From: Corynebacterium rouxii
Lineage (GTDB): Bacteria > Actinomycetota > Actinomycetes > Mycobacteriales > Mycobacteriaceae
Direction: 5' to 3'
Length of the DNA: 64,000 nucleotides
Assembly (NCBI RefSeq): GCF_902702935.1
Contig: NZ_LR738855.1
Coordinates: 186,001-250,000, forward strand
The translations under genes were made by a program, and so were the position numbers. Positions 51,794 to 62,147 of the stretch are shown piece by piece (the stretch's first letter is position 1; each line of letters begins with the position of its first letter). Under the pieces are notes generated by a model. The model was not told the DNA's origin and did no database searches. It saw only the letters and a list, made by a program, of their open reading frames with translations.

Positions 51794-53899
51794 GTGGCTT
51801 TATATCGGAAGTATCGACCAGCGTCGTTCGCAGAGGTCGTGGGGCAAGAACAGGTAACTCAACCACTATCGGTGGCATTGGACAGTGGCCGAATCAACCA
51901 CGCCTACCTTTTCTCGGGTCCACGTGGCTGCGGAAAGACGTCGTCGGCACGCATTATGGCGCGCTCCCTGAACTGCGTCGAAGGCCCCACCTCCACTCCT
52001 TGTGGCAAATGCAACTCGTGTATTTCGCTTGCCCCCAACGGGCCTGGCAACCTCGACGTTACCGAGCTCGACGCGGCAAGTAACCGCAGCGTAGACGACA
52101 TGCGCGAGCTCCGCGACCGCGCCATGTACGCTCCCGCCGAATCGCGCTACCGCATCTTCATTATCGACGAAGCGCACATGATTACTCGCGACGGCGCCAA
52201 CGCCCTACTCAAAATCGTCGAAGAGCCACCGGCGCACCTCATCTTTATCTTTGCCACCACCGAGCCGGAAAAAATCCTTCCCACAATCCGCTCGCGTACC
52301 CACCACTACCCCTTCCGCCTACTGACCCCGCAATCCATGCGTGGCCTGCTGGAACGCACCGTAGCCAGCGAACACGTCGCGGTGGAAGACTCCGTCTACC
52401 CACTCGTGATCCGTGCCGGCGGCGGCTCCCCGCGCGACACCCTCTCCATCCTTGACCAGCTCATCGCCGGCGCAGGTCCCGACGGCCTCGACTACAACCT
52501 CGCCCGCATGCTGCTCGGGGCCACCGATGACACCCTCATTGACACCCTCATCGACGCCCTCACCGGCAACGACAACGCCGCCCTGTTCCAAGTTGTCGAT
52601 GATGCCATCGAAGCTGGCCTCGACCCCCGCCGCTTCGCCACCGACCTCCTCGACCGCTTCCGCGACCTCATGGTTCTTCAATCGGTCCCCGACGCCCTCA
52701 CCCTCGGGCTTGTCGACGCCCCCACCGACCGCGGCGACATCCTCCGCGACCAAGCCGCACACCTACCCGCAGGCGAAGCCGCCCGACTAGCAGCACTGGT
52801 CAACGACGGCCTCCGCGGCCTCAAAGGAGCGACATCGCCGCGCCTACTCCTCGAAATCCTCTGCGCAAAGATGCTCCTGCCCAGCGCACAGCCCGCCGCA
52901 ACTGCCACTGCACCTGCTGCCGCGCCGGGACCAGCGCCTACTGAGATCCCCGCTAAATACGAGCGCCGTTCCGTCCGCTTGGCTAGGGAAGCCGCCGCAC
53001 GCAAGAACGCCGAGGTGGCCGCACCTGTACCCGTCCCTGCTCCCGAGCCGGAACCAAAACCGGAGCCTCGTGATGGTTTTGCCACTATTCAAGAGAAGTG
53101 GGCAACGATCAGCGATGTGATCTTCAAAGCCAATTCTGTGGCTGGTATTTTGCTCAGCCAAGCCACTTTGCTGGGTTTGCGCGATGGCTCCACCCTTGTG
53201 ATCGGTCACAACACCGGTGCACTGGCGCATCGGATCAACGACCCGCAGCATGCAGGCTCCATCGTCACTGCGATTAAGCAGGAAACTGACCTCGATGTGA
53301 CCATTGAGTGCGTAGTGGGTACGGACCCCAAAGCTGCTGGTTTTAGCGAACCAGAAAACAAAAAGGTGTGGAACCCGGAACCCAAGCCCGAGCCGGAGCC
53401 CAAGCCCGAGCCGGAACCGGCTCCTGCCAGCAACAACGTCTGGGGTGCACCTGCGCCGCTCGGTGGTGGGCAACCATCTACGCCTCCGTCACCACCGCCG
53501 GTTGAGCGATTTAGTCCTGCCAAGGTGACGGCACCACAACCTCCAGCTGCGCCGCAACCTGTGCAAGAAGCTCCGAAACCCCGCTGGCAGCAGGCTGCTG
53601 AGCGTGGCATGCGCAAGATGGAAGAGCGCGCCAAGCGGCCGTCGTTCTCCGATGGTGTGCCGCTGCCCCCCGAGCCGGAAGAGCCGGATGTGCCGCCGGA
53701 CCCTTACGGATACCCCGCAGATGAGGGGATGCCGGAACCTCAGGCCCCTCAGGCTACGTCTAACTATGTAGTGGACCATGATGAGGAAGAGGAGATGGTT
53801 AGGGAAGCGGCACAGGGCGTGGGTAATCGTGACCATCGCGATGCCATGACCGTTGCCGTGGACATTCTCTCCGAAGAGCTAGGTGCTCGACAGCTTTAG
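51794..53899 (+). CDS. dnaX: DNA polymerase III subunits gamma/tau
   Basis: A 701-residue clamp-loader ATPase. The AAA+ core has Walker A GPRGCGKT (42-49), a zinc module with CGKCNSC, and IIDEAHMIT, plus sensor 1 (FIFATTEPEK). The start was moved to GTG 51794 because VALYRKYRP is the universal N-terminus. After about residue 370 there is a Pro/Ala-rich region with EPEPKPEP repeats and a tau-like end. No slippery site for a gamma form is evident. It is followed by ebfC and recR, the usual actinobacterial order. Confidence 0.95.
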   Translation: MALYRKYRPASFAEVVGQEQVTQPLSVALDSGRINHAYLFSGPRGCGKTSSARIMARSLNCVEGPTSTPCGKCNSCISLAPNGPGNLDVTELDAASNRSVDDMRELRDRAMYAPAESRYRIFIIDEAHMITRDGANALLKIVEEPPAHLIFIFATTEPEKILPTIRSRTHHYPFRLLTPQSMRGLLERTVASEHVAVEDSVYPLVIRAGGGSPRDTLSILDQLIAGAGPDGLDYNLARMLLGATDDTLIDTLIDALTGNDNAALFQVVDDAIEAGLDPRRFATDLLDRFRDLMVLQSVPDALTLGLVDAPTDRGDILRDQAAHLPAGEAARLAALVNDGLRGLKGATSPRLLLEILCAKMLLPSAQPAATATAPAAAPGPAPTEIPAKYERRSVRLAREAAARKNAEVAAPVPVPAPEPEPKPEPRDGFATIQEKWATISDVIFKANSVAGILLSQATLLGLRDGSTLVIGHNTGALAHRINDPQHAGSIVTAIKQETDLDVTIECVVGTDPKAAGFSEPENKKVWNPEPKPEPEPKPEPEPAPASNNVWGAPAPLGGGQPSTPPSPPPVERFSPAKVTAPQPPAAPQPVQEAPKPRWQQAAERGMRKMEERAKRPSFSDGVPLPPEPEEPDVPPDPYGYPADEGMPEPQAPQATSNYVVDHDEEEEMVREAAQGVGNRDHRDAMTVAVDILSEELGARQL

Positions 53900-53973
53900 G
53901 TACACTATTCGAATGACCGCCGTCGCACAGCAGGTGTGGCGGATACTAAAAAAACAATGCGAAAGGCAGTTGA

Positions 53974-54294
53974 ATGACTCAGCCGGATATGTCCCAGATC
54001 CTTGCACAGGCACAACAGATGCAGGCTAAGCTGCAGGAAGCTCAGCGTGAGATCCTTGCTACCACCGTCACCGGTACCGCTGGCAACGGCCTTGTGAGCA
54101 TCGACATGCAGGGCAACGGCATGGTTTCTTCCGTCACCATCGACCCTAAGGTTGTTGACGCTGACGACGTAGAAACCCTCCAGGACCTGCTCGTTGGCGC
54201 ATTCGCAGAGGCACACGAGAAGCTCGGAAACCTTGCAGAGCAGAAGATGGGCCCACTGTCTCAGGGCTTCGACGGCCTTGGTGGGATGTTCTAA
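53974..54294 (+). CDS. Nucleoid-associated protein, YbaB/EbfC family
   Basis: A 106-residue DNA-binding protein with the family pattern: N-terminal helix ILAQAQQMQAKLQEAQREI, the core GNGLVSIDMQGNGMVSSVTID, and a C-terminal helix with VGAFAEAHEKLGNLAEQKM. It forms dimers on DNA and is nearly always between dnaX and recR. GAAAGGCAG precedes ATG. Confidence 0.94.
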   Translation: MTQPDMSQILAQAQQMQAKLQEAQREILATTVTGTAGNGLVSIDMQGNGMVSSVTIDPKVVDADDVETLQDLLVGAFAEAHEKLGNLAEQKMGPLSQGFDGLGGMF

Positions 54295-54297
54295 GAG

Positions 54298-54954
54298 TTG
54301 TTCGAAGGACCTCTCCAAGACCTGATCGACGAATTTTCTCGGCTCCCTGGTGTGGGGCCGAAGTCGGCTCAGCGCATTGCCTTCCACCTGTTGCATGTGG
54401 AACCCGCAGACATTACGCGTCTGCAGGATGCGCTGGGCGCTATTCGTGACGGTGTTACTTTCTGCCGCATTTGCTGCAACATCTCCCGCGAGGAAGTCTG
54501 TCGCATCTGTGCGGACTCTTCACGCGATCGCAGCACCATCTGTGTGGTGGAAGAACCCAAAGATATTCAGGTTATTGAACGGACCGGCGAGTACACAGGT
54601 CGCTACCATGTGCTCGGCGGCTCGCTTGATCCCCTCGCTAACATTGGCCCCCGTGAGCTCAACATTTCGCAGTTGTTGCAGCGTATCGGCGGCGTGTTGC
54701 CGGATCGCGAACTCGCCGACTCCACCCCCGAGGCACCGCTTTACGACGCCTCCCCAGAAGTGTGCGAAGTCATCCTCGCTACCGACCCCAACACCGAAGG
54801 CGAAGCTACAGCCTCCTACCTGGCGCGGCTGCTGCGCGACTTCCCAGACCTTGTTGTGTCACGTCTTGCCTCCGGCATGCCACTAGGCGGCGACCTTGAG
54901 TTCGTTGATGAACTCACATTGTCGCGCGCCCTGAGTGGCAGGCTGACGCTGTAG
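54298..54954 (+). CDS. recR: Recombination mediator RecR
   Basis: A 218-residue protein that works with RecO to load RecA at gaps. It has the helix-hairpin-helix [18 protein letters not shown], the zinc finger C-x2-C-x8-C-x2-C type ([19 protein letters not shown]), and a Toprim domain ([31 protein letters not shown]). It starts at TTG 54298, three bases after ebfC. It converges with gatD. Confidence 0.95.
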   Translation: MFEGPLQDLIDEFSRLPGVGPKSAQRIAFHLLHVEPADITRLQDALGAIRDGVTFCRICCNISREEVCRICADSSRDRSTICVVEEPKDIQVIERTGEYTGRYHVLGGSLDPLANIGPRELNISQLLQRIGGVLPDRELADSTPEAPLYDASPEVCEVILATDPNTEGEATASYLARLLRDFPDLVVSRLASGMPLGGDLEFVDELTLSRALSGRLTL

Positions 54955-54960
54955 GAAAAC

Positions 54961-55713
54961 CTACGCTAGGCGCTCCTTGCGCAGCTGGTCGACGACCGGC
55001 AGATCCAAGGGGGCCAGATCAGCAAGAGCAACGCCCATCGCTTTGGCTAGCAAGAGATCCGCAAGCTGCGGGTTGCGGGCCAGCGCTGGGCCATGCATAT
55101 AGGTGCACACCACGTTGCCCTGCACAGCGCCCTCATAAGACACCTGCTCATCAGACACTGAGGCGGTAGTAATGCCGTGCAGATCAGTGTTGCCCACACC
55201 TCGGGTGACAGTGCCCAACGGTTGGGCGTCGGGGCCCAAGATGGTCGCACCCATGTGGTTTTCAAAACCCGTCAGGGGTTCGGTGAGTTCCGCAGTAAAA
55301 CCTGCTGCGGTGGGGGTGGACTGAAGTTCCCCGATGGTGCGCTTGGCTAGGGAGGCAGTGGTGGCGTCGATAAGCCCTACGCCCTCGACGATCTTTCCAG
55401 AGGCACGGAAGGACCGCCCCAACACCTGTAGACCTGCGCAAATACCCAAAATTGGGCGGCCGAGATCAGCGGCGCGGCGCAGACCTTGGTCGTTGTTGAG
55501 GTGTTCTGCCGCCAAGATCTGGGCGGTGTCTTCGCCGCCGCCGAGGCAGTACAAATCGAGGCCTTCTGGGACGGCTTCGCCGAGGCGAACCGTATGAATC
55601 TCCGCGGAGATGCCACGCAGGCGGGCGCGCTGGCGCAGGACGAGGGCGTTGCCGTCGTCGCCGTAGGTGCCCAACACGTCCGGCAGGATTAAACCGATGG
55701 TTAATTCGCTCAT
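54961..55713 (-). CDS. gatD: Lipid II isoglutaminyl synthase, glutaminase subunit GatD
   Basis: A 250-residue class I amidotransferase that provides ammonia for amidating D-glutamate in lipid II. It has GILPD-type start (TIGLILPDVLGTYGDDGNA), the nucleophile elbow LGICAGLQVLG (Cys) and the His in TYMHGPALAR. The start was chosen at ATG 55713, since the longer frame overlaps murT. It lies one base after the murT stop; the two form the GatD-MurT complex at the inner membrane. Confidence 0.93.
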   Translation of the reverse strand: MSELTIGLILPDVLGTYGDDGNALVLRQRARLRGISAEIHTVRLGEAVPEGLDLYCLGGGEDTAQILAAEHLNNDQGLRRAADLGRPILGICAGLQVLGRSFRASGKIVEGVGLIDATTASLAKRTIGELQSTPTAAGFTAELTEPLTGFENHMGATILGPDAQPLGTVTRGVGNTDLHGITTASVSDEQVSYEGAVQGNVVCTYMHGPALARNPQLADLLLAKAMGVALADLAPLDLPVVDQLRKERLA

Positions 55714-55714
55714 G

Positions 55715-56977
55715 TTAAGCCTCCTTGGTTGCGGCGGTGATGGCGCGCTTGAGATCGCGGAATGCGGTGTAGTTGGCCAAGACTTCGACGCGGCCAGCTG
55801 GGCAGGCCTTGATGGCGGCGAGGGGGTCACGCACCAGCTCATGGTCCACGGAAGCGTAAGTCAGACGCACGGAGAGATCCGTGCCGCGCTCGCCGGCAGC
55901 CTTGACGGAAAGCTCTTCGAGCTCTTCGAACTTGACGTCCCAAAGCCAGGAGAGATCCTCGCCGTCGGCAACCTGGCCGTTGACGGCGATCACGAGGCCC
56001 TCGGCGGTGCGATCCACCATTGACAGCGCCTCTTGCCAACCGGCAGGGTTCTTAGCCAACAGCAGGTGAATGTGGTGCTCGCCGAGGGTGATGGTGGAGT
56101 AGCGGCCTGCCACATCGTCCACCGTTTCGACGGCGCGTACAGCATCATCTAACGGCACATCGAAGCAGGTCACGGCTGCGGCGATCGCTTGGGTGGCGTT
56201 GCCGCGGTTGGCGTTGCCCGGCAGTGCTAGGGACAGCGGCACGGGTTCGGTATGCCCTGGGGCGAGAATGCCATCAGGGGTGATGGTCCATGCGGGGGTG
56301 GGGCGTTGGAAGGTTTCGCCGTTTGGGAGTGGTTTGGTGGCGTACCAGTGGTCGTCTTGGCGGACGATATGGCTGCCGGTGCGTGGGCAGGACACGGAGT
56401 CGCCGGTCCACCCGGCACCAGCCGATACCCAGACCACGTTGGGGGCGTCGTAAGCCACGGAGGTGACTAGCACGTCGTCGCAGTTGGCGATCACGGTCAT
56501 GTCGGGGTGTGCGGTCACGCAGTCGCGCAGGGCACGTTCGATCTTGTTGATCTCGCCGACGCGGTCGAGCTGGTCGCGGGTGAGGTTGAGCAGGATCAGA
56601 CACTCTGGGTGGAGGCGGTCGGCAGCCGAAGGAACATGCAGCTCATCGACCTCAAGGACCACGTGGCTCGCCGATTGTCCCGCCATGAGGGCGGAGATAA
56701 TGCCGGCATCCATGTTGTCGCCACCTTCGTTGGTGGCCACCGTGTGCTGGGTGCGGACCGCGCTGGCCAGCATGCGCGTAGTAGTGGACTTGCCGTTCGT
56801 GCCTGTTACGAGCGCGGTCGGACGTGTTTTAGCCAACGACTGCATGATGTTCGGGTCGATTTTTTCTGCAATCAGACCACCAATCATGCCGCCGGAGCCA
56901 CGGCCGGTCGCCCGCGAAGCCGTAGTGGCCACAGCGGCCGCGCCGATTGCAAGGCGAGTGCGCAAATTAAAACTCAT
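55715..56977 (-). CDS. murT: Lipid II isoglutaminyl synthase, Mur ligase-like subunit MurT
   Basis: A 420-residue Mur ligase relative that activates D-Glu of lipid II with ATP so that GatD-derived ammonia can be added. The ATP loop is VTGTNGKSTTTRML; the middle region has ECLILLNLTRDQLDRVGE; the C-terminal DUF1727 part includes YSTITLGEHHIHLLLAKNPAGW. Odd point: MurT proteins usually carry a four-Cys zinc ribbon, but here the region reads SCPRTGSHI and HWYATKPLP, so only one of the four Cys is left. Operon with gatD. Confidence 0.93.
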   Translation of the reverse strand: MSFNLRTRLAIGAAAVATTASRATGRGSGGMIGGLIAEKIDPNIMQSLAKTRPTALVTGTNGKSTTTRMLASAVRTQHTVATNEGGDNMDAGIISALMAGQSASHVVLEVDELHVPSAADRLHPECLILLNLTRDQLDRVGEINKIERALRDCVTAHPDMTVIANCDDVLVTSVAYDAPNVVWVSAGAGWTGDSVSCPRTGSHIVRQDDHWYATKPLPNGETFQRPTPAWTITPDGILAPGHTEPVPLSLALPGNANRGNATQAIAAAVTCFDVPLDDAVRAVETVDDVAGRYSTITLGEHHIHLLLAKNPAGWQEALSMVDRTAEGLVIAVNGQVADGEDLSWLWDVKFEELEELSVKAAGERGTDLSVRLTYASVDHELVRDPLAAIKACPAGRVEVLANYTAFRDLKRAITAATKEA

Positions 56978-56997
56978 GGCGACTAAGTCTAGTCCAC

Positions 56998-58074
56998 TTA
57001 GGTCTCTGCTGGCTTGCCCGGCTTGACGTGTTCAACTGCGCGCAGAAATTCCTCGTCCGTCATCAGTGGAATTCCTTTGCGGTCGCCGTGCATTGCCTTG
57101 CCAGTGAGGTCTTCACTTTTATTGCACACAACTAAACTGGAGGCGCGGGTAATTTTCTCGTTGTATGCCAGCTCTGTGCGCACGATCGCCTGAATAATCC
57201 GGTCCGGATTCATGGTGATCTCAGGCGCCACCACAACTTCCATGCCCTGCACCAGTCCGCGCTCCTTGGTGTAGATGCCGGGGTTTTCCCACACGCGCGG
57301 TACCTCCATGGCATCCACGCGAATGTTGGATCGTTGCAGGCCAAAGCGGTCTGCGCGCAGATCCTCAGGGCTTGTCGACGCGACCACTCCCTGGGCGTGT
57401 TCCACAAAGAACATCCGCGCCACCAAAAGCGTGTCTTCCCGCGTGAGCTGTGTGGTGTCTGCCTGCGCGCGCGCCACACTCGCACGGGCATCAGGGGCTT
57501 CTAGGCCCAGTTGCGTTGCGACGTTCCTAATGCGGATGTCGGCAAACGTTAGTCCCAGGCGGCGTGCGGTGGCGAGCGTATCCACAATCGTGACCGGCTT
57601 GGGGATGTGGCCCACCCGTTGCCTGCGCCGATTACGTTGCCGATTGCGGCTACGGTTAGCACGGGCAGCATTGCTCATTGCACGTTTCGACTCAGAAACA
57701 ATGAATCCCCACACCAGCTCTGCGTTGTGTACTAGCAGGGTGCGGCCATCGATGAGTCGGTCAAGAGCCTTAAGGATCTGCGAGTAGCGTTTGCCCTCTT
57801 TGATCTGCTCAGAGGAGAGGCCATGCAGATGGAATGGCCCAGGGTTAGATTCTGGGTTGAGCACTGCGAAGAAGTGATCGACTTCCTCGCCTTGCTCTGT
57901 GAATGTAACGGCATCAATGGTGATTAGACGGCTCGTCGATGGGTGAATACCAGAGGCTTGCACCGATAATGCCACATAAGGAGCCTTTTCGCTCTCTGCT
58001 TTTCGAGCCGCTGCCTGCTCGGCGGCGCGCTGTGCCCGCGCCTTATCGCGCTCTTGTTGGTCCTTATTAGTCAT
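56998..58074 (-). CDS. DnaQ-like exonuclease fold plus BRCT protein, probably catalytically dead
   Basis: A 358-residue protein. Residues 1-30 are a Lys/Arg/Gln-rich helix. Residues 32-220 have the DEDD exonuclease layout, but motif I, normally DxE, reads ALSVQASGIHPSTSR, and the final H-x-A-x2-D motif is replaced by RASVARAQADTTQ. A very basic insert (ARANRSRNRQRNRRRQR) sits near 155-172. The C-terminal 75 residues are BRCT-like (GMEVVVAPEITMNPDRIIQ). It may bind DNA or a repair protein without cutting. ATG 58074 was chosen; an upstream ATG at 58119 lacks a ribosome site. Confidence 0.8.
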   Translation of the reverse strand: MTNKDQQERDKARAQRAAEQAAARKAESEKAPYVALSVQASGIHPSTSRLITIDAVTFTEQGEEVDHFFAVLNPESNPGPFHLHGLSSEQIKEGKRYSQILKALDRLIDGRTLLVHNAELVWGFIVSESKRAMSNAARANRSRNRQRNRRRQRVGHIPKPVTIVDTLATARRLGLTFADIRIRNVATQLGLEAPDARASVARAQADTTQLTREDTLLVARMFFVEHAQGVVASTSPEDLRADRFGLQRSNIRVDAMEVPRVWENPGIYTKERGLVQGMEVVVAPEITMNPDRIIQAIVRTELAYNEKITRASSLVVCNKSEDLTGKAMHGDRKGIPLMTDEEFLRAVEHVKPGKPAET

Positions 58075-58122
58075 GGGGAACAGTCTAGCTGGCGGTCTTG
58101 CGGGCAGAGAAACATTCAAATC

Positions 58123-58899
58123 CTAGAGGTTAAACCCTTGATCGCGGGCGATCGCAAAGGTGTGATTGCGTTTATCGGATTCGGCTCCTGCAATAGGATT
58201 TTTCGCGAGCACCTGACGGGTGAAGCTATCTACGCGCCGGTTGGCATCGCGAAGATCGTAGTAGGTGGTCATCTCTTGGTCGTAGTCGCTGAGTACTTCT
58301 AGCCACGATCTGGGCGCATGATAGCCATTTTCCATTGTGCGCAATGGGGTAGCCATACGTGGTTTAAGCTGCGGTTCTTGATTAGGCCAGCCCAGTGTCA
58401 TGCCAACAACTGGGAAAGTGAGCTCAGGTAGCTGCAGGAGCTCGATCACAGCTGCGGCGTCGTTGTGGACGTTGCCGAGGAAGTTCACGCCTAGCCCCAG
58501 TGATTCCGCAGCGATGCACACGTTTTGTGCGGTGAGGCAGGCGTCGGTGAACCCTTGGACAAAGTTGCGGGCGGTAGCAGCACCGGCAGGATCTGCGCCC
58601 AACTCTTGGAGGATACCTGCGTTGCGGTGGCAATCGACAATAAACAGCAGGTAGACGGGGGCGCGGCCGACATATTCCTGGGCACCGATCTCTGCTAGGC
58701 GTGTGCGTAGCTGAGGATCAGTGACACGGATAATGCTGGTACTTTGCATGCCCAACGAGGTAGCAGTCCGCCCCGCCACCGCAAAGAGCTGATCCATGAT
58801 CTCCTCCGATACGGGTTCGGTGGTGAACTCACGGATAGTGCGGTGGTTAAGCTGGGTGCGGATCGTCTCGTTCATACTTGTCTTTATGCCTGCTTTCAT
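58123..58899 (-). CDS. FMN-dependent nitroreductase, NfsA-like
   Basis: A flavin oxidoreductase of about 258 residues. The start RTIREFTTEPVSEEIMDQLF is typical of the NfsA/FRP branch, with AQNVCIAAESLGLGVNFLGN and FPVVGMTLGWPNQEPQLKPR binding FMN. It reduces nitro compounds or quinones with NADPH; the natural substrate is unknown. Start choice is uncertain (ATG 58932, 58899 or 58875); 58899 has GGGAAG five bases upstream. It lies between the exonuclease-like gene and leuA, all on the minus strand. Confidence 0.88.
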   Translation of the reverse strand: MKAGIKTSMNETIRTQLNHRTIREFTTEPVSEEIMDQLFAVAGRTATSLGMQSTSIIRVTDPQLRTRLAEIGAQEYVGRAPVYLLFIVDCHRNAGILQELGADPAGAATARNFVQGFTDACLTAQNVCIAAESLGLGVNFLGNVHNDAAAVIELLQLPELTFPVVGMTLGWPNQEPQLKPRMATPLRTMENGYHAPRSWLEVLSDYDQEMTTYYDLRDANRRVDSFTRQVLAKNPIAGAESDKRNHTFAIARDQGFNL

Positions 58900-58946
58900 G
58901 TCGGCTTCCCTGATGGCTTCCATGGAGGCCAAGTGTAAGTAGTTAT

Positions 58947-60791
<1,845 letters not shown>

Positions 60792-60794
60792 TTA

Positions 60795-60922
60795 CAGCCG
60801 GCTACACCAGAACTCCGCGACGGGGAGCCAGCTGTGTGCAAGGGACGTTAAGCCTGTGACCCGCCGCGGCGAAGAAGGAGAAGGTTCGCGGGATTCATGT
60901 GAAGTAGCATACATGAATCCCG
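60795..60922 (-). promoter_or_regulatory. leuA leader region with attenuator hairpins
   Basis: On the minus strand an 11-bp perfect stem (CGGGATTCATG with CATGAATCCCG, 60889-60922) encloses the start of the leader peptide. A later stem CAGCTGGCT with AGCCGGCTG (60795-60834) lies about 30 bases before leuA. The Leu codons fall between the two stems, the layout for ribosome-stalling control. Confidence 0.7.
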
Positions 60923-60928
60923 TCTCAT
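60848..60928 (-). CDS. leuL: Leucine-rich leader peptide of leuA
   Basis: The frame from ATG 60928 to TAA 60848 encodes 26 residues; an inner ATG (60910) gives 20, MLLHMNPANLLLLRRGGSQA. Six Leu codons occur in two groups (CTA CTT, then CTT CTC CTT CTT). Stalling of the ribosome at these codons when leucyl-tRNA is low would change the folding of the downstream stem. This is the classical sign of leucine attenuation. Confidence 0.8.
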   Translation of the reverse strand: MRRDSCMLLHMNPANLLLLRRGGSQA

Positions 60929-61006
60929 GCGCTAGAAATCTCACTATGTGGAATATATTATGAGATGTGTCGTGATTAGGGGGTGGGGTGGGGTAAAAAT
61001 ATACAT

Positions 61007-61945
61007 ATGATTGACGCCCGCGATTGTCTTGCTCTTGATGCTGCCAAACTTTATTACGTGACAGGTTTGGGGCAGGCGCAAGTAGCTAAAGAGCTGGGGA
61101 TTTCTCGCCCCACGGTATCTAAGCTGCTGTCGCATGCTCGCGACAAGGGGTTTGTCACTATCTCCCTGAATGACCCTCGCGAGGTTGCTGGTGGGTATGT
61201 CGAAAAGCTTTGTGCTCGCTATGGGCTTGTCGATGTACGCGTGGTGCAATCTCCTGCAATGGGGAGGGGGTTGACTGGCGAGCTGGGCAATGCTGGTGCT
61301 GCGTTGCTGGAAGAGGTTGTCAAAGATGGCATGACGGTGGGCGTGTCGTGGGGTGACACAATGTTGGCGGTTTCTGAGCATTTGCGCACCTTGCCATTGG
61401 TGGACGTTAAGGTGGTGCAGCTTAAAGGAGGGCACTCGCATACCGCGCGCAACACCAATGACATGGTTACACTGACGCGATTTTCGCGAGCTCTGAATGC
61501 GGAAATGATGATGTTGCCGCTGCCTGTCATTCTTGACAGTAAAGAGGCTAAAGAATTGGTGGTAAAAGATCGCCATATTGCATCCATGCTGGATTTGGGG
61601 GCGCATTGCGATGTTGCCGTGTTTACGGTCGGAGCGGTAAAGCCGGAGAGCTTGCTGCTTAATCTGGGATATCTGTCGCCTGGTGAGCAAGCTCGCTTGA
61701 TGGAACATGCGGTAGGTGATGTGTGTTCGCGTTTTTATGATACTCAAGGTGAGGTTGCGGATCCTGATATTGATGCTCGTACGGTGGGAATATCGCTGAC
61801 AGATTTGAAGAAGCGTCCCGTGCGAGTGCTGGTCGCGGGCGGCTTGGAGAAAGCGCCCGCGATCGAGGCTGCCCTGCGTACGGGAGTGGCGACCCATGTG
61901 GTGATCGATCATGCTACGGCGCAGCGCGTAGTAGAGATAGTGTAG
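61007..61945 (+). CDS. SorC/DeoR-type sugar-binding transcriptional regulator
   Basis: A 312-residue regulator: N-terminal helix-turn-helix (YVTGLGQAQVAKELGISRPT VSKLL read across 16-40), then a sugar-binding SorC domain with AALLEEVVKDGMTVGVSWGD, KVVQLKGGHSH and a final [20 protein letters not shown]. Family members respond to phosphorylated sugars, for example deoxyribose 5-phosphate. ATG 61007 fits the conserved N-terminus. It is divergent from leuA. The nearby deoD suggests nucleoside catabolism as its target. Confidence 0.87.
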   Translation: MIDARDCLALDAAKLYYVTGLGQAQVAKELGISRPTVSKLLSHARDKGFVTISLNDPREVAGGYVEKLCARYGLVDVRVVQSPAMGRGLTGELGNAGAALLEEVVKDGMTVGVSWGDTMLAVSEHLRTLPLVDVKVVQLKGGHSHTARNTNDMVTLTRFSRALNAEMMMLPLPVILDSKEAKELVVKDRHIASMLDLGAHCDVAVFTVGAVKPESLLLNLGYLSPGEQARLMEHAVGDVCSRFYDTQGEVADPDIDARTVGISLTDLKKRPVRVLVAGGLEKAPAIEAALRTGVATHVVIDHATAQRVVEIV

Positions 61946-62147
61946 TGGTAATACGGCGCTGTTTATGTAGTCGAATATTCGTGCCATTTTCATTCCCCCT
62001 GTGTCTAATTGGCTGATTTTGAGTGTAGCCACAGTGCAGTGATGTGCGCTAGCCCCTTCTGTTACCCCTTTTTGTTCGAATGCTCTTTCGGTTGTTGTGA
62101 TTCTGCGATACACTTGCAACCAACATGAACAACCAGGGGGCCACATC

